A DNA stretch of 64,000 nt from Morinoia aosen (lineage: Eukaryota > Arthropoda > Malacostraca > Amphipoda > Talitridae), in NCBI GenBank assembly GCA_030386875.1, contig CM059575.1, positions 45,662,859 to 45,726,858 on the forward strand, written 5' to 3'. Made by a program: the position numbers and the translations under genes. Shown in pieces: positions 21,834 through 33,393 of this stretch (the first letter of the stretch is position 1; the number at the start of each line of letters is the position of its first letter). The notes beneath the pieces were generated by a model that did no database searches, was not told the origin of the DNA, and saw only the letters and a list, made by a program, of their open reading frames with translations.

Positions 21834-23822
21834 TCAGGCGTCAGCTACGACTCTCTCTGGCAACGCCAAGGGAGTTGCGCTGCAGCCGCCCCCATCTCCG
21901 AAGACCATTACTTCGGGCTCCGCGGCACCAGCGACACCGCCATGGTTCTCATGACCCCCGCCCCACTCATCCCCAAACCGACGTTTCCTAACGTCGCGCA
22001 CATGCCTAGGCATGCCGTCTACGCACGCTACGTGCTTAGACACGACGCTGGTGACCTCACCTGACGTCCACTGCTTCGTGCATGAGGGCAGTGGGGGTTT
22101 CACTCACACCTCATCACCAACGGCAAAGCTGTTGTCCTCGCAGCCATCAGTCAATCGAAGATTGACATCAAACGGCACTCGCCAGCGATACTTGAAAATA
22201 CCGCTCGACGGGACCGAGCCAGCCTTTGTTTCCTTTCGAGGCGTCACATTGTGCCAAAATGTGCCCTCCTCAGGAGAGATGCCTCCCCTAGAGGCGATCC
22301 TCTTGATCGTTCGGTGATTTCTCTCAACGATCCTGTTGCCACTCGGGGCGTAGGCGGCACGGAATCGCAGAGATATCCCCCACGCATCAGCGAACTGCTC
22401 AACAGTCGCTGATCGAAACGCCGTCGAATTGTCCAACAACAATTCGTCACACGGCCCTCGCTCAATTACGACCTCACGCAAATGGGCGACAATGCTCGCT
22501 GCTGACTCATTCAGCAACCGTCGCCAGATGGCGAACCGCGAGGGTCCACAGTCAACCATAGACAGGTAGAGCTTGTCACCATAATGGGTTACGTCAACCG
22601 CAACCCGGTGCCAGCTCTCCTCCACAGAAAGACCCCCTCGCCCCACGAGATTTTCCTCCCGCAACGCGAGATCGATCCGCTGACAGGCCTCGCATCCAGC
22701 CTGCTCACGCTTCACCTGCTCTCGTGACAGATCACTGCGGATCTGACAAGCCAAGTAAAACGTCCGATCGACGCCCAAATGATGCGGCAGATGAGCCGCC
22801 CATATGGCATCCTCGAGACTCTCTCCAGTGGCAAGCACGGCAGACACCTCTGCGACAGCTTCACCAGCGTCGCGGTAACTAAGCCACCTCTTAGGTACCC
22901 TGGTCATCTGATCGGCTTTGTTCTCGATTATCGAAACGAAGCGAACAGACACGACCAGACCATGCTCAGCGATCGTCTCACGGATCACCCCAAGACGTCG
23001 CTTCACGAGCATCTCCGCCGCGCCCTTCGTGCGAACACGACTGCGGCCATCGACAGTGCTGTCCATCCAGGTGACGACTGTCCGGGAATCACTGGCGACC
23101 GTGAAGGTTTTAAAACCCCACGCAATCACCAAGTTGATACCCCGCGCAACCGCCTCCAACTCAGCCATATTTATATGAAGGTGGTCTGACTCTTTCCGGA
23201 GCCAAGACGCACCCTCAACAATGCGGCCATCGACCTCAAGGGCCACACCGACTCCGAGGGAGCTGGCATCAGCCCACAGGGTAACCGTACCATGCGGATC
23301 GACACCCCAAACGCCCCCAACAGGGTCCTCCCGACGAGCTCGCGCCAACAGCTCCCCAGCCAACAAGCTGACAGAACTGTCAACCGAGTCGTCCCAAGAG
23401 CCGCTGCATCCCAGCCGTTTCGAGAAACTGCAACATGGACAGAGCCACCCCGCCACGGGGTAATGGCCGACTAATCGACCACACAAGAAACACAGCCCTC
23501 TTTTCGTTAAGCCACAATTTACCGAACCGAACTCGGAGAGAGCAGTCCCCCTCGATTTCCGAAGATGTCCATTGGAATCTTTCCGTAGAGAAATTCCCAA
23601 TAACCGGCCTCCATCCCGGCTCTCAGGTTCCTTCGTCACAAGTCCGTACCTCGCCAGATGCTCCCGGAGCTCCTGAGCACTGAGAACGGACTCACAAACC
23701 ACTATATCATTGATATAGTGGTCTGCCCCTTGACGAACTCGGTCGTTCAACGACAGAACCTTGCCGAGAATCACCGTCATGATTCGGGGCGCACACGAGA
23801 GGCCAAAGCCTAATCGCATCAA
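21834..23822 (-). pseudogene. pol: Gypsy-2 RT end, RNase H and integrase
   Basis: Frame beginning in the RT palm: GFGLSCAP, then the catalytic box DHYINDIVV, where Y-x-D-D has become YIND. RNase H follows with WADASSLGVGVAL, the glutamate in NMAELEAVARGIN and VASDSRTVVTW. The integrase has GCEACQ, VAVDVTHYG, LLLDNSTAF and NRIVERNHRTIKR, so its D-D-E is complete. The C-terminal domain continues past a TGA at 22104 that replaces the Trp of GDEVW, then KPPLPSCTKQW. Loss of the second YxDD aspartate, the nonsense codon and an upstream frameshift make it inactive. The lineage is a distinct Gypsy clade, unlike the K02A2.6-like element next door. Confidence 0.85.
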
Positions 23823-24826
23823 AGCTTAAGGCACACCCTTAAAATTCACGATCTGGTATCGCCACAGATCCTCGGAAACGTGGATCTGCAGGTACGCAGA
23901 CTTAAGGTCGATGACCTTAAGCTCGCCTCGCAGCTACCGTCATTTCCGAATCTAATCGCCACACACAGCGACCATGTCATCACCAGTATGACACTCGACA
24001 AAGCCGTTCAACTCACGATAATCCATGACCGGACGGACTTTGTCCTTCGTTGGTTGCACGACGACAAGCAACGGAATGACGCCCTGGATGGGACTATGCC
24101 ACTGCCTCAACCAACCCTTCGAGATCCAACTCTGAATCTCCGCGCCATAGCGCTCACGCACGTGAGGCACCCGAGTATATCCGTACTCCGCGATCCGAGT
24201 CGGCAACCCCTCGGGCGGCTTCTTGGACCACCGCCAACTGACGGTCCACCGACCGTCAGCGAACCTAGCAACAAAGTCAGGGTCGACAATCTCGATCGGC
24301 GCTGGCGCACCTGTCGACTCCACCGACCCCGCCCCTGCCACCAGGCCGGCTCCCAGCTTGGCACAGGCGAATCCATTGCTGGACCTCCTACAGCATCCAG
24401 CTGACCAGGATCTCCCCCAGTCAACTGCATACTTCGAGTCAGGATCTCTCCTGACGGGGACGCCCCCATGTGATCAATAACATCACTCCCTAGGAGACAG
24501 TCCACGCCAAGATTCCCTAACTCCGGCATGACGAGCGCAGTGACACCAAAACAATGCCCCTGCAACCCGACTACCACACGACAGTGCTTCCCCACATGGG
24601 AAGTTCTGCCCTCCACCGTTAGCAACGGCCGCCCCGGTCGGGGGCGTTGGCCCACCACCACCCGCGGACAAACCACCGTCCGCTCGCTCCCGGAGTCTAC
24701 CAGACACCAAGAACAATGATCATTCAAAATGGCACGAACGACTGGCAAACGACGCCGCGTCGTAACGCCAGTCGCTCCGAGCGATCCTAGATCGCCGCAC
24801 CTCAGCGACACACTCGTGCCGCTCAA
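23823..24826 (-). pseudogene. pol: Gypsy-2 protease and RT N-terminal half
   Basis: Retropepsin with WCLVDSGSERTVV and LLGSDVIDHMG near the N-terminus (about 24450-24780). After a frame change comes RT fingers with WLRQWHSPIQGV and VRPVMDYRELNGF. A further broken stretch at 23823-23951 encodes the first palm aspartate (VIDLKSAYLQIHV) and then hits a stop just before the frame of the next segment. At least two frame breaks separate the domains. The order protease-RT is normal for Gypsy. Confidence 0.8.
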
Positions 24827-24891
24827 GGTCCTTTTCTCCGAGGGGGCACCGTCACCTCCCTTGGAGAGAGGAGACCTCCGGTAAGCTCGGC

Positions 24892-26735
24892 TTACACGGT
24901 TTCCATTGAGGAGGATGCGTCGCCCCGACTGGCGTCCTCCGCAGAGAAATCCGACCCACCAACCGTCGGCCTACCTACCACCGGGCTGTCACAAGCAAAA
25001 TGCCCGACCTCTCCACACGCATAGCATGCGAACTTCCTTTTGGCGGGAGCCTTCACGGCCCCCCTGCCAGCAGGCGCCGCAGCGCCTTGCTTCTGCGGGC
25101 AAACCCACACGCGGTGTGCACCACCACAGAGGTAGCAAGCACCCTTGCCACCACTGCCCTGCTTTCCCGAAGCAGCAAGGTCTGCCCCGAGCCTGGCCTC
25201 CTGGCCTCGCCCAGCCACAGCCCTCTGTCCGGCCATTCTCTCCCGCACTTTCGACACCACAGCGTCGAACGGCGCAGTATACGCGTCCTCACGCGAAACT
25301 GCCCAAGTATACAGAGTAGTGGTGAGACCTTCGTAAAACTTGACCCTAAGATCAAATTTTTCTTAGTCGTCCCCACTCTCCCACCCAGACGCGCCAAGTC
25401 ATCCAGGTACACGTCCACCGACTCCGCGGCTGCAAGCCGACGTTCGGTGAACCGCCTATACGCCTCCTGCATAGGCAACGCAAATTGCGAAGCTCGCGTA
25501 GACCTAACTACCTGCCACTGAGCAGCATCACCGACAGTCATGGAGCGAAACACCCGAGCGGCGTTGCCGTCTAGCATGAACCCAATGACGTCGGTCGGAG
25601 CCACGTGCTCCAGCTGGCAGAGCCTCTCCATATTCTCCAGCCACTCCAGCGCGTCGACCGATCCATCGCCGGTCGACTTAGGCAGCTGCCTAGATAACCA
25701 GACGAGGATCGGGCCACGCGCCTGAGTCAGGATGTTAGCCAACAGGCTAACATCCACAAGCACTCCCGACGTGCTCCCCACCGGCGGCACTGGCGATCCC
25801 GCATCGCCAGCTCCGGGTACCGCAGCCTTCTCAGCTGCGTCAGCCGCTTCAGGAGAGCGTCCCCCATACGGACTTTTTTCTTTATTATTGAACCTAGAAC
25901 AATGAAATTTGATATACTGATAGGAAATTGAATTTGGAATCGTTTTTGCTTGGAGCAAATGTTCAATTTTCTTGAAAAGAAAATGGGAAATCGAAGAAAA
26001 CGAAGTTTGAAGGGGGGTTTCAAAAATCTTCTCCTCCTACAGTTTTTGAGCTACAGTGATGATTTTGGTATCAATGAATGCGGAAAGACACGGGCTTTTA
26101 TGGGTGCAAAAATTCATTGCAAAATTATTTATTGCTCATGAGTTATGTCGTCATAAATTTTTACAATTCCGAATAACAGGCATTTTTTTCCTATTTTTAC
26201 ACTTTTTCATATTGAAAATGTAAATTTTAGGAAACGAATTTTAGCACCGATAAAAGCCCGCGTCTTTCCGCATTTAATGATACCAAAACCATCACTGTAG
26301 CTCAAAAACTGTAGGAGGAGAAGCATTTTGAACCCCAAAAACCATTGTTTACATTATAAACAAAACAAAGAAACATAAACAATACAAATAAAATTTTTTT
26401 TAACATTTTTGGTTCAAAATAGACCCCTGAAATCATTATAGAGTAATCCAGAGACATAGGAGATGACATAGCAACTTTGCGCCGTGAAGAAAGTGCCATG
26501 GGGGAGGTGTAACATGATAAAATACAACTTCCCCCTCCCCTCCCCCCCCCATTCTTTAAATCCCCGTAGCGGGCGAACGAGTGAACGTACGAGTCTCATT
26601 TTTTCACAGGATGTACCTGATCTCTTGCACTTCTTATAACAGCCAAAATCCCAGTTTCTCAAGAAATCCCAGAAGCAAGGATTCATAAGGGGGACGCTCT
26701 CCTTCAGCTGACGCAGCCTTTCCAGCCGCCGTCAT
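24892..26735 (-). pseudogene. gag: Gypsy-2 Gag, interrupted by a foldback element
   Basis: The first ATG is at 26735 (MTAAGKAASAE...). After about 10 codons the gene is interrupted by the foldback element at 25852-26702 and resumes at 25851. Precise removal with one TTCA repeat restores the frame. The remaining Gag runs through a helical region (LEWLENMERLCQLEHV) and a frame break near 25350. It ends with two nucleocapsid zinc knuckles, CYLCGGAHRVWVC and CYACGEVGHFAC, whose spacing differs from canonical CX2CX4HX4C. Ala/Gly-rich linkers and high GC separate it from its surroundings. Confidence 0.8.
25852..26702 (-). mobile_element. Foldback DNA element, copy 1 (851 bp)
   Basis: Ends are perfect inverted repeats, GGAGAGCGTCCCCC and its complement, flanked by TTCA (25848-25851 and 26703-26706). 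Inside is a palindrome: 26031-26100 and 26251-26320 are about 70-base inverted arms containing CTCCTCCTACAGTTTTTGAG. No coding capacity. It shares its whole length with 29261-30095 in the opposite orientation. Four-base target duplication and purine/C-rich ends suggest a non-autonomous cut-and-paste element; the superfamily is not clear. Confidence 0.85.
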
Positions 26736-26781
26736 CTTGCTACCAACAAGATGGCTACCACATCCAAAAGCCTAGATAGCT

Positions 26782-27091
26782 TGTTGGCTTACCTTCCGCG
26801 TTACTGGGTGCCTTCGCCAGCCAGCAACCGCAAACAGCTTCACTGCTGATGCACCCTTCGGTTCTCCACAAAATCGGAAGCAAGGCGCTGCCGGCCTTAC
26901 GATACAAACACACGGTTAACAGCAATTCTCAGGAACGAAAACACGCCGCGTCTGAACTCTACCACGTCTAACTAGACACTGCCGCCAGCCAGCCGCAGCC
27001 GTCCGGCAGCGGCGGCAAGATCCCAAAGTAAGACGGCGGCGCGCACATCGTTGCAGCGCCCTCCTGTGGCGGCCCACACTTCAACACCACA
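26782..27091 (-). repeat. 5' LTR of Gypsy-2
   Basis: 310-bp partner of 21292-21601. On the minus strand gag begins 46 bases after its end, which is a very short leader. No TGG-starting primer-binding site is obvious in that gap. Confidence 0.9.
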
Positions 27092-27470
27092 CTCAGGTTA
27101 CAGTCAAGAAACAACACAAGCTCTTCAGCATTATACGGATATGTGTACATGGGATAAAATGGAATAACATTGTGGCCGGATATCACATCTGAGTGGCGAA
27201 TATTTACAAAATTTGGCACATATAGGTAGATTGAACAATGGTTCATAGTGATAATTTTAATTTCGGAAATTTAGGGGTTTTTCAATTTGAATGTTCAGTG
27301 CTAGTGTGCGCTGAACTCACAGAAAAATATAAAACGACTAAATGAAATGCTTAAATTACCCCTTCCCCCCAGCTCAGCCGAAATCGATTGAAAACATCTT
27401 CGAGAATGATTTTGAAATAGCGAGACAACGTTAGCCAAAATTAAATTAATTAAAAACTTCGCACAACCCT
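27092..27470 (+). repeat. Dispersed repeat Y, right part
   Basis: Continuation of repeat Y after the Gypsy-2 insertion, matching the reverse complement of 53940-54250 (CACATATAGGTAGATT, GCGCTGAAC and the C-rich CCCCTTCCCCCC stretch). No ORF. Confidence 0.75.
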
Positions 27471-28099
27471 CACATATATAAACCTGTATATTGGTGTATA
27501 CACAAAATGGATTTCAGGGTATGTTTGTCATACGGACGTTAAATATTAATACAGAAAAGAGAAAAAACTAACAAAATAAAGATGAGGAAATACTCCTAAT
27601 TATGGAAGAAATGTTCGTTCTGCTGCATTGAATTGACGGCGGGGGTGCTCATTATTTTCGACAGAAATAAGTGAGATGAATATACGAATGCCTTAGTCAC
27701 CCATTAAATTACTTCCGTCCCGTTTTCTATGTTCATGTATAAATCTCATGTGGAGAGCGACCGAGCTCTTCTTTCTTCTTCTTCTTCTTCTTGCCGCCGT
27801 GCCCGACGGACGTACAGCACAGTAGTTCCTAGTTTATCTATTGTGTTTGATTACCCCACATCTCATACTTGTAATCGTTGCCGTACTCTATAAATCCAAG
27901 ATGGAGCGAGGCCTCTCTGGTCTAACAATGAAAGATCTGAACGTTGAAATGTTAGCTCCAATTGGTTACTATGTGAACTTATGTGTAGTGGAATGGAATC
28001 TTTCAGTTGGTGGGGGTGTGTTGAGATCCAACTTCAGTATACATATTCATACATGTATATATATGTTGTTGCAGTCACCCATTAAATTACTTCCGTTCC
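27471..28099. other. Gene-free spacer with CTT microsatellite
   Basis: Contains a (CTT)n tract at about 27770-27792. A direct repeat of about 37 bases (CACCCATTAAATTACTTCCG..., at 27699 and 28074) brackets 375 bases. The enclosed sequence has a GTTGGTGGGGGTGTG polypurine-like run. It could be part of another LTR element, but I cannot define one. Confidence 0.4.
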
Positions 28100-28552
28100 G
28101 TTATCTATGATAGTCCTAGTAATCCTATACTAGAGCACAGTATAGGTTAAACCACACCGGCACAGTATCTGGGTTATACATAGACACAACACAGTAATAG
28201 TGCTGACATAAATAGACAAATGCAATGACACATCACATAAGGTAAATAATCCACTCACCTCTTAGATACCCTACAACTTAGATATTCAACTACCAGACTT
28301 GTGGCCAGCGAGAGTAGAGCGGAGATAGGTGGGAATATATAGAAAAGAGAAGAATAGAATTAGTAGTAGGTAGTTAGAGAATAACTTAGAGGTAGTACTT
28401 AGCCGTCTGGGATAATCTATATATACACTTGCAGTCAGCATGAACTGTTTAGCTGGCTACGACCAATCGGAAACTGGCTGCGAGTGTTGCTCTCACGAGC
28501 GTTGCCAACTTTAGGTCTCTTTAACTAGAACTTACACAACTCACTATATTAC
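28100..28552 (-). repeat. Inverted LTR of the Gypsy-3 family abutting gag
   Basis: Its reverse complement starts TGTAATATAGTGAGT and matches the start of the Gypsy-3 3' LTR (33451-33486) and its continuation (53474-53800). It lies in the wrong orientation for a 5' LTR of the plus-strand element and directly abuts Gag coding sequence at 28553. It is therefore an inverted LTR, probably from an insertion or rearrangement that removed the true 5' end of Gypsy-3. The left edge is approximate. Confidence 0.7.
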
Positions 28553-29260
28553 AGAATTTTATCCTTTAGAGGAAGAATTTGGACACTATGAAACTAGATT
28601 ACACTGCTATTTTTTAATTAACAAAATAGGAGACAAGGAAAAAACCCCCACACTAATTTCACTAGTGGATCCAAAAGTTGCTAGGCTAATTAAGGACCTA
28701 GTGTCTCCATAAAGAACCCATGATGCTATTTTTGACGAGATTGTGGAAGCGTTGAGACGGCATTTTAAACCAACAAGAAATCAGATCTTTGGGAGATTTC
28801 GGTTCCATAAGCGGAACCAGAAACAAGGGGAAAGCATCGCTGATTTTGTTGCTAGCTTGGAGGCCCTTTCTCATACCTGTATTTTCAAACAGGAAGTGCT
28901 AGAAGAGACTCTTCTGGACAGACTCATTTTGGGTGTGTCCAGTAATGAAATTCAAAATTGCTTGCTGAATGAAGCTGGCCTGACATGGCAAAAGGCCATG
29001 GATCTAGCTACTGCTAAAGAAACCACACTGAGAGAAACAGTGGGGTTGAGGCAATCAAATCCTATTCTCAATGTAGGTCAGAGTAGAATTCAGCAAACTG
29101 CGTACAAGCCTCAGAGCAAGACTCAGGCACAAGCTAGCCCCAAATCAGCATGCAGCGGCTGTGGTGGTTTGCACTGGCGTAGAGATTGCCCATATAAAGA
29201 CAGTAATTGTCATGGTTGTGGCCAAAAAGGTCATCTAAAAAAATGTTGTTTCAAACTAAA
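28553..29260 (+). pseudogene. gag: Gypsy-3 Gag
   Basis: Coding starts mid-protein at the edge of the inverted LTR (FYPLEEEFGHYETR) and continues through a TAA at 28710-28712 in the same frame. The capsid follows (IVEALRRHFKPTRNQI, FRFHKRNQKQGESIADFVA), then zinc knuckles CSGCGGLHWRRDC and CHGCGQKGHLKKCC at the end. It is cut at 29260 by a foldback element. This is a K02A2.6-type Gag without its N-terminus. Confidence 0.85.
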
Positions 29261-30095
29261 GGGAAGTGTACCCCCAATATATCGAATTTTCTGGAGATGT
29301 TGGGTTTTAGCTGCCATAGGAAGGGTAAGATGTCAGGTACATCCTGTGAAAAAATGAAGTTCGTACGTTCATTGGTTTGCCCGCTACGGGGGTTTGAAGT
29401 ATGGGGGAGAGGGGAGGGGGAAGTGATATTTTATCATGTTACACCTCCCCCTTGGCACTTTCTTCACGACTTAACTTCGCTGTGTCTTCTTCTATGTCTC
29501 TGGATTACTCTATAATGATTTCAGGGGTCTAACCTGAACCAAAAATTTTAAAAACAATTAATTTCAATTGTTTATGTTTCTTTGTTTTGCTTATCCTGTA
29601 AACAATAGGTTTTGGAGGGTCAAAATGTATCTCCTCCTACGGTTTTTGAGCTACAGTGATGATTTTGAAGTCATTGGATGCGGAAATACGTGGGCATTCC
29701 AAAAACTAAAAAGCCATTTGGAAATTCATTTTCAATCGAAAGTTGTTACGTCATAAAGTACGAAATTTTACGAAAAAATACCTTTTTTTTAATTTTTCAA
29801 TTTTTTCAACTTCAAGCCAAAGTTTGGAGATTGCCAAGTTAGTTTTTGAAATCTACAAGTATTTCCGCATACAATGACACTAAAATCATCCATATAGCTC
29901 AAAAACTGTAGGAGAAAAAGCATTTTGAAAACCCCCTCAGAATCTCGTTTTCTATGAATATCTCGTTTTCTATGGGGAAAATCGCATTTTTTACGAATGG
30001 CAAATGATTCCAAATTGCATTTCCTATCTGTGTTTCAAATTTCATTACTATAGGTTCAATAAAAAAGAAATTTTTTTCAAAGGGGTACACTTCCC
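29261..30095 (+). mobile_element. Foldback DNA element, copy 2 (835 bp)
   Basis: Opposite orientation to copy 1 and similar throughout. Its ends are GGGAAGTGTACCCC and the exact complement, which differ from copy 1 in several positions yet match each other. It is flanked by TAAA (29257-29260) and CAAA (30096-30099), an imperfect 4-base duplication. The internal palindrome arms lie near 29630-29700 and 29855-29923. It interrupts gag just after the second zinc knuckle. Confidence 0.82.
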
Positions 30096-30099
30096 CAAA

Positions 30100-30476
30100 A
30101 GGGCAGAAATCTGCTAAAGGCAACAAAAATAATTTTGTGCATGCTATGCATGAAAAAAGGGGGAGGGAACACCAATCTAACCCTAATGGAACTAGCAATG
30201 GAACCAGTGCAGACTACCCAGCCGCCAATCATGGGTGTTATGGGGAAATATTTTCATTAGCCGAGGAAATGAAAACCCCCAATCAGAATATAATTGTTAC
30301 TAAATGGTGTGCCATTAGAGATGGAGGTAGATACAGGTGCTGCCAGGTCTATCCTTTCAATGGCCACCTACTCTAAAATACCAACTAAGACAAGACCCGA
30401 GCTGAGACCTTCTGATGTGTAGCTTAGGACTTATGGGGGAACGGAACTATTAGTTTGTGGAGAGATTAGGGCTAGC
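30100..30476 (+). pseudogene. pol: Gypsy-3 protease
   Basis: Encodes MEVDTGAARSILS, the aspartic protease active site (DTGA). The flap-like TYGGTELLVCG lies past a TAG stop near 30419, and ALMGRDLI occurs at the domain end (30540-30570, in the RT frame). The active-site residues are intact but the frame is interrupted. Confidence 0.75.
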
Positions 30477-31757
30477 ATGCAGCATGAAGCTAGTGGTAGG
30501 GCTCCACAGCTAGCAACTATTGTAGTTGTAGACAGGGAGGGGCCAGCCTTGATGGGTAGGGACCTGATTAACTCCCCAGGATTAACTATAGTTGCTAATA
30601 GGGTACATAAATTAGTTACCCAGGCAGATGGGCTAGTACAAAAATTTCGCATCCTTTTCCAACCGGGTCTAGGTTGCTCTGAGGGCAGGAAGTTTAGAAT
30701 TGAGATTGATCCAACTGTAGTACCTAAGTTTTGCAAAGCCCGGAATGTGCCCTACTCACTCAGACCTAAGGTGGAGGCAGAACTAAATAGGCTGGTGCAG
30801 GAAGTTATTCTCACCCCTGTACAGTACTCTAGGAGGGCAGCGGCTATTATTCCGGTGCTCAAGGCTGATCAAAGCATCCGCATCTGTGGTGACTACAAAC
30901 TAACCGTCAACAGAGCCACTAGGCTTGATACCTACCCCATACCCAGAGTGGAAGATTTATTTAGCGGGTTAGCCGGAGAAGTTATATACTCCAAGCTAGA
31001 CATGTCTCAAGCGTACGCCCAACTTCCGTTGGATGATGAATCCAAAGAGCTCACCGTGATCAACACCCATAGAGGTCTGTTTGCTTATAATAGGCTAAGC
31101 TTCGGCATAGCCTCAGCACCTGGAATCTTTCAGCGTGCCATGGAAGGACTATTGCAGGGCCTCCCAGGAGTGTTCTACTACCTGGATGACGTCCTGGTGA
31201 GTGCCACCAATGAGCAAGAGCACAACAAGCATCTCCATCAAGTCTTATCTAAGCTACAGGAGGCAGGGCTAAAAATGAAAATGGATAAATGCCAAATTGG
31301 AGTGCCACAGGTATCCTACCTTGGATACCAAATCTACGAGGATGGATTGCACCCCACTGCAGAGAAGGTAGCAGCAATCCAGAATGCACTAGCTCCTACT
31401 AATGTAACTCAACTGAGAGCCTACCGTGGGCTCCTAAACTTCTACAGGAAATTTCTAAAATCATCTGCAACTATGCTGGAGCCCCTAATTACCTTACTGA
31501 GGGATAAAACTCCTTGGAAATGGGATGCAAGTCAGGAGAGGGCATTCCAGAAGTCTAAACAAGCCCTCCTGGACTCCCAGACTCTAGTCCACTTCGACCC
31601 TCAGAAACCCATAGTGGTAGTGGCTGACAGTTGTGCGTATGGTGTGGGAGTGGTGCTGTGTCACCTTATTGCTGGAATTGAACGCCCCGCCTATTTTTCC
31701 TTCCGAACTCTAACAGCAACAGAACGCAACTACTCCCAGACTGAGAAAGAAGCTTGA
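30477..31757 (+). pseudogene. pol: Gypsy-3 reverse transcriptase and RNase H start
   Basis: A 426-codon open stretch. RT fingers (VIPVLKADQSIRICGDYKLTVN), palm (KLDMSQAYAQLPLD), FGIASAPGIFQ and the catalytic YYLDDVLVS are all present, so the RT itself is intact. The RNase H start VVVADSCAYGVGVVL retains the first aspartate. The frame ends at 31757 after YSQTEKEA; the gene continues at 31765 in another frame. Confidence 0.87.
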
Positions 31758-31764
31758 AGGCCCT

Positions 31765-32382
31765 TTGGCTATGGTGTATGCACTCAGAAAATTCCATTGC
31801 TATCTGTGGGGACAGGACTTCACTGTGGTGACTGACCACAAACCTTTGTTAAGACTATTTGATCCGGGTAGAAGCATTCCTCCGATGGCATCCGGGCGCA
31901 TTCAAAAGTGGGCTCTTCTGCTGCAATCCTACATGTTCACCTTGCGTCACCGGTCTGGCGTGCTGTTGGGCACGGCTGATGCTCCCAGTCGTCTACCCTT
32001 GAGAACTCCCGAGGAAGCCACGCCCATTCCTGCGGAATGGACGTCCTTAGTAAACTTCCTCGAGTCAGCTCCGGTCACCAACACCCACATTCGCGACGGC
32101 ACCCTAAGGGACCCAGTACTTTCAAAGGTATACAAATACTGCCAAGTAGGCTGGCCATCGACGGTAATTGGTGACCCTGATCTCGCTCCTTATACTAGGA
32201 GGCGAGACGAATTGTCCACACAAAATGGCTGTGTGCTCTGGGGAGCAAGAATTATTGTACCCCAAGCTCTCAGACAAGCCATTGTGGATGAACTTCACTC
32301 TGGCCATGCTGGATCATCCAGGATGAAGGAGTTAGCTCGTATGGTGGCCGCTGCTGGACAAAGATCTAGAAGAAACGACTAA
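31765..32382 (+). pseudogene. pol: Gypsy-3 RNase H end and integrase zinc region
   Basis: Continues RNase H (FTVVTDHKPLLRLF, ALLLQSYMFTLRHRSG, GTADAPSRLP). The linker and the integrase N-terminal zinc region follow (DELHSGHAGSSRMK gives the two histidines). The frame shifts at about 32380, and the cysteine pair (CSEC) lies just downstream in the next frame. Confidence 0.82.
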
Positions 32383-33393
32383 GTCATGCAGCGAGTGCCT
32401 GAGCACTCGAGCTGCACCAACAAAAGCTGAACTCCATCCGTTTAAGTGGCCTGCGAAGCCTTGGTATCGCATACACATTGACTACGCGGGCCCAATGGAT
32501 GGAAGATACCATCTAGTGATCGTGGACGCACACTCTAAGTGGGTTGAAATTTTCCCCACATCTACTACAACCTCTAGCGAAACGATCTCGTGCCTGAAAC
32601 ACACTTTTGCGAGATTTGGATTTCCAGTAACAATTGTTTCGGACAACGCAACGTGTTTCACATCGGCTGAATTCCAAGAATTTGAAAGGCATGTGGTATG
32701 CGACATATTACGAGCGCACCATACCATCCTTCAACTAACGGACTGGCAGAGCGCATGGTACAAACTTTCAAGAAGAATATACGAAAGTCAACGGAACCCC
32801 TACGCCTAGCACTAGACAGGTTCCTGTTCAACTATCGGCTAACACCCCACACGACAACAGGTGTTACGCCCGCCGAACTGAAGTTAGGCAGGAAAGTTCG
32901 CTCTCGTCTTGATCTACTTTGGCCGTCAGAAGCAATCGCGTCCAAAGTTACTCAACGCCAGGGCGCTCAGAAAAGATACTACCCGGGGTCTCGCGTGGTT
33001 GACATTCCGCCGGAGTCACCTGTGATGGTCCGTCAATACACACCGGATTCCCCAAAATGAACCCCTGCTACTACCGTCGAGAAAACGGGCCCGGTGTCCT
33101 ACAAGTGCCAACTGCAGGGGGGAGAGGTCGTTCGCCGACACCAGGACCAAGTCATTACGTGCTCGAACACCATCCCCAGACCCAGGGAACAACCTACGGA
33201 GGAAACCGTGTTGATTCCACGACCTGCTCGAGATTCATACTCACCACCTCCGACCAATGAACCTGACCCCGAAACACCTGATTACCCGATTCCCACTCAG
33301 GAGGCAAGGATGCACGAGCCTCCAAGTGCTAGCATCTCACGCAGGTCTACCCGGGCTCGGAAGCCTGTGGTGAGAATGGACCTTCAGGATTGA
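32383..33393 (+). pseudogene. pol: Gypsy-3 integrase core and C-terminus
   Basis: Three overlapping frames carry the core: HIDYAGPMDGRYHLVIVD (first Asp), IVSDNATCF (second Asp) and YHPSTNGLAERMVQTFKK (Glu). The frame changes near 32690 and 33060. The C-terminal region is the Pro-rich tail typical of K02A2.6-like elements, ending RSTRARKPVVRMDLQD with a stop at 33391. All three catalytic residues survive but not in one frame. Confidence 0.83.

Larger units (their letters stand above)
21292..27091 (-). mobile_element. Gypsy-2: decayed Ty3/Gypsy retrotransposon
   Basis: A minus-strand LTR element of 5.8 kb including an 851-bp foldback insertion. LTRs of 310 bp lie at 21292-21601 and 26782-27091 with TG...CA ends and a few per cent divergence. 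The polypurine tract AACTGGGAGAGA is beside the 3' LTR. It is flanked by CTTAG (21287-21291) and CTCAG (27092-27096), a 5-bp target duplication with one change. The target is repeat Y, whose uninterrupted copy near 54241 gives the empty site. Coding is GC-rich compared with the flanks. It is broken by frameshifts, a TGG to TGA stop and the foldback insertion. Confidence 0.9.

Noticed and set aside
21245-25336. Plus-strand ORFs of 60-170 codons across Gypsy-2
   Set aside because: Antisense shadows of the GC-rich gag-pol; none has a domain.
28743-29515. Extension of the Gypsy-3 gag ORF past 29260
   Set aside because: The last codons are foldback element sequence, not Gag.
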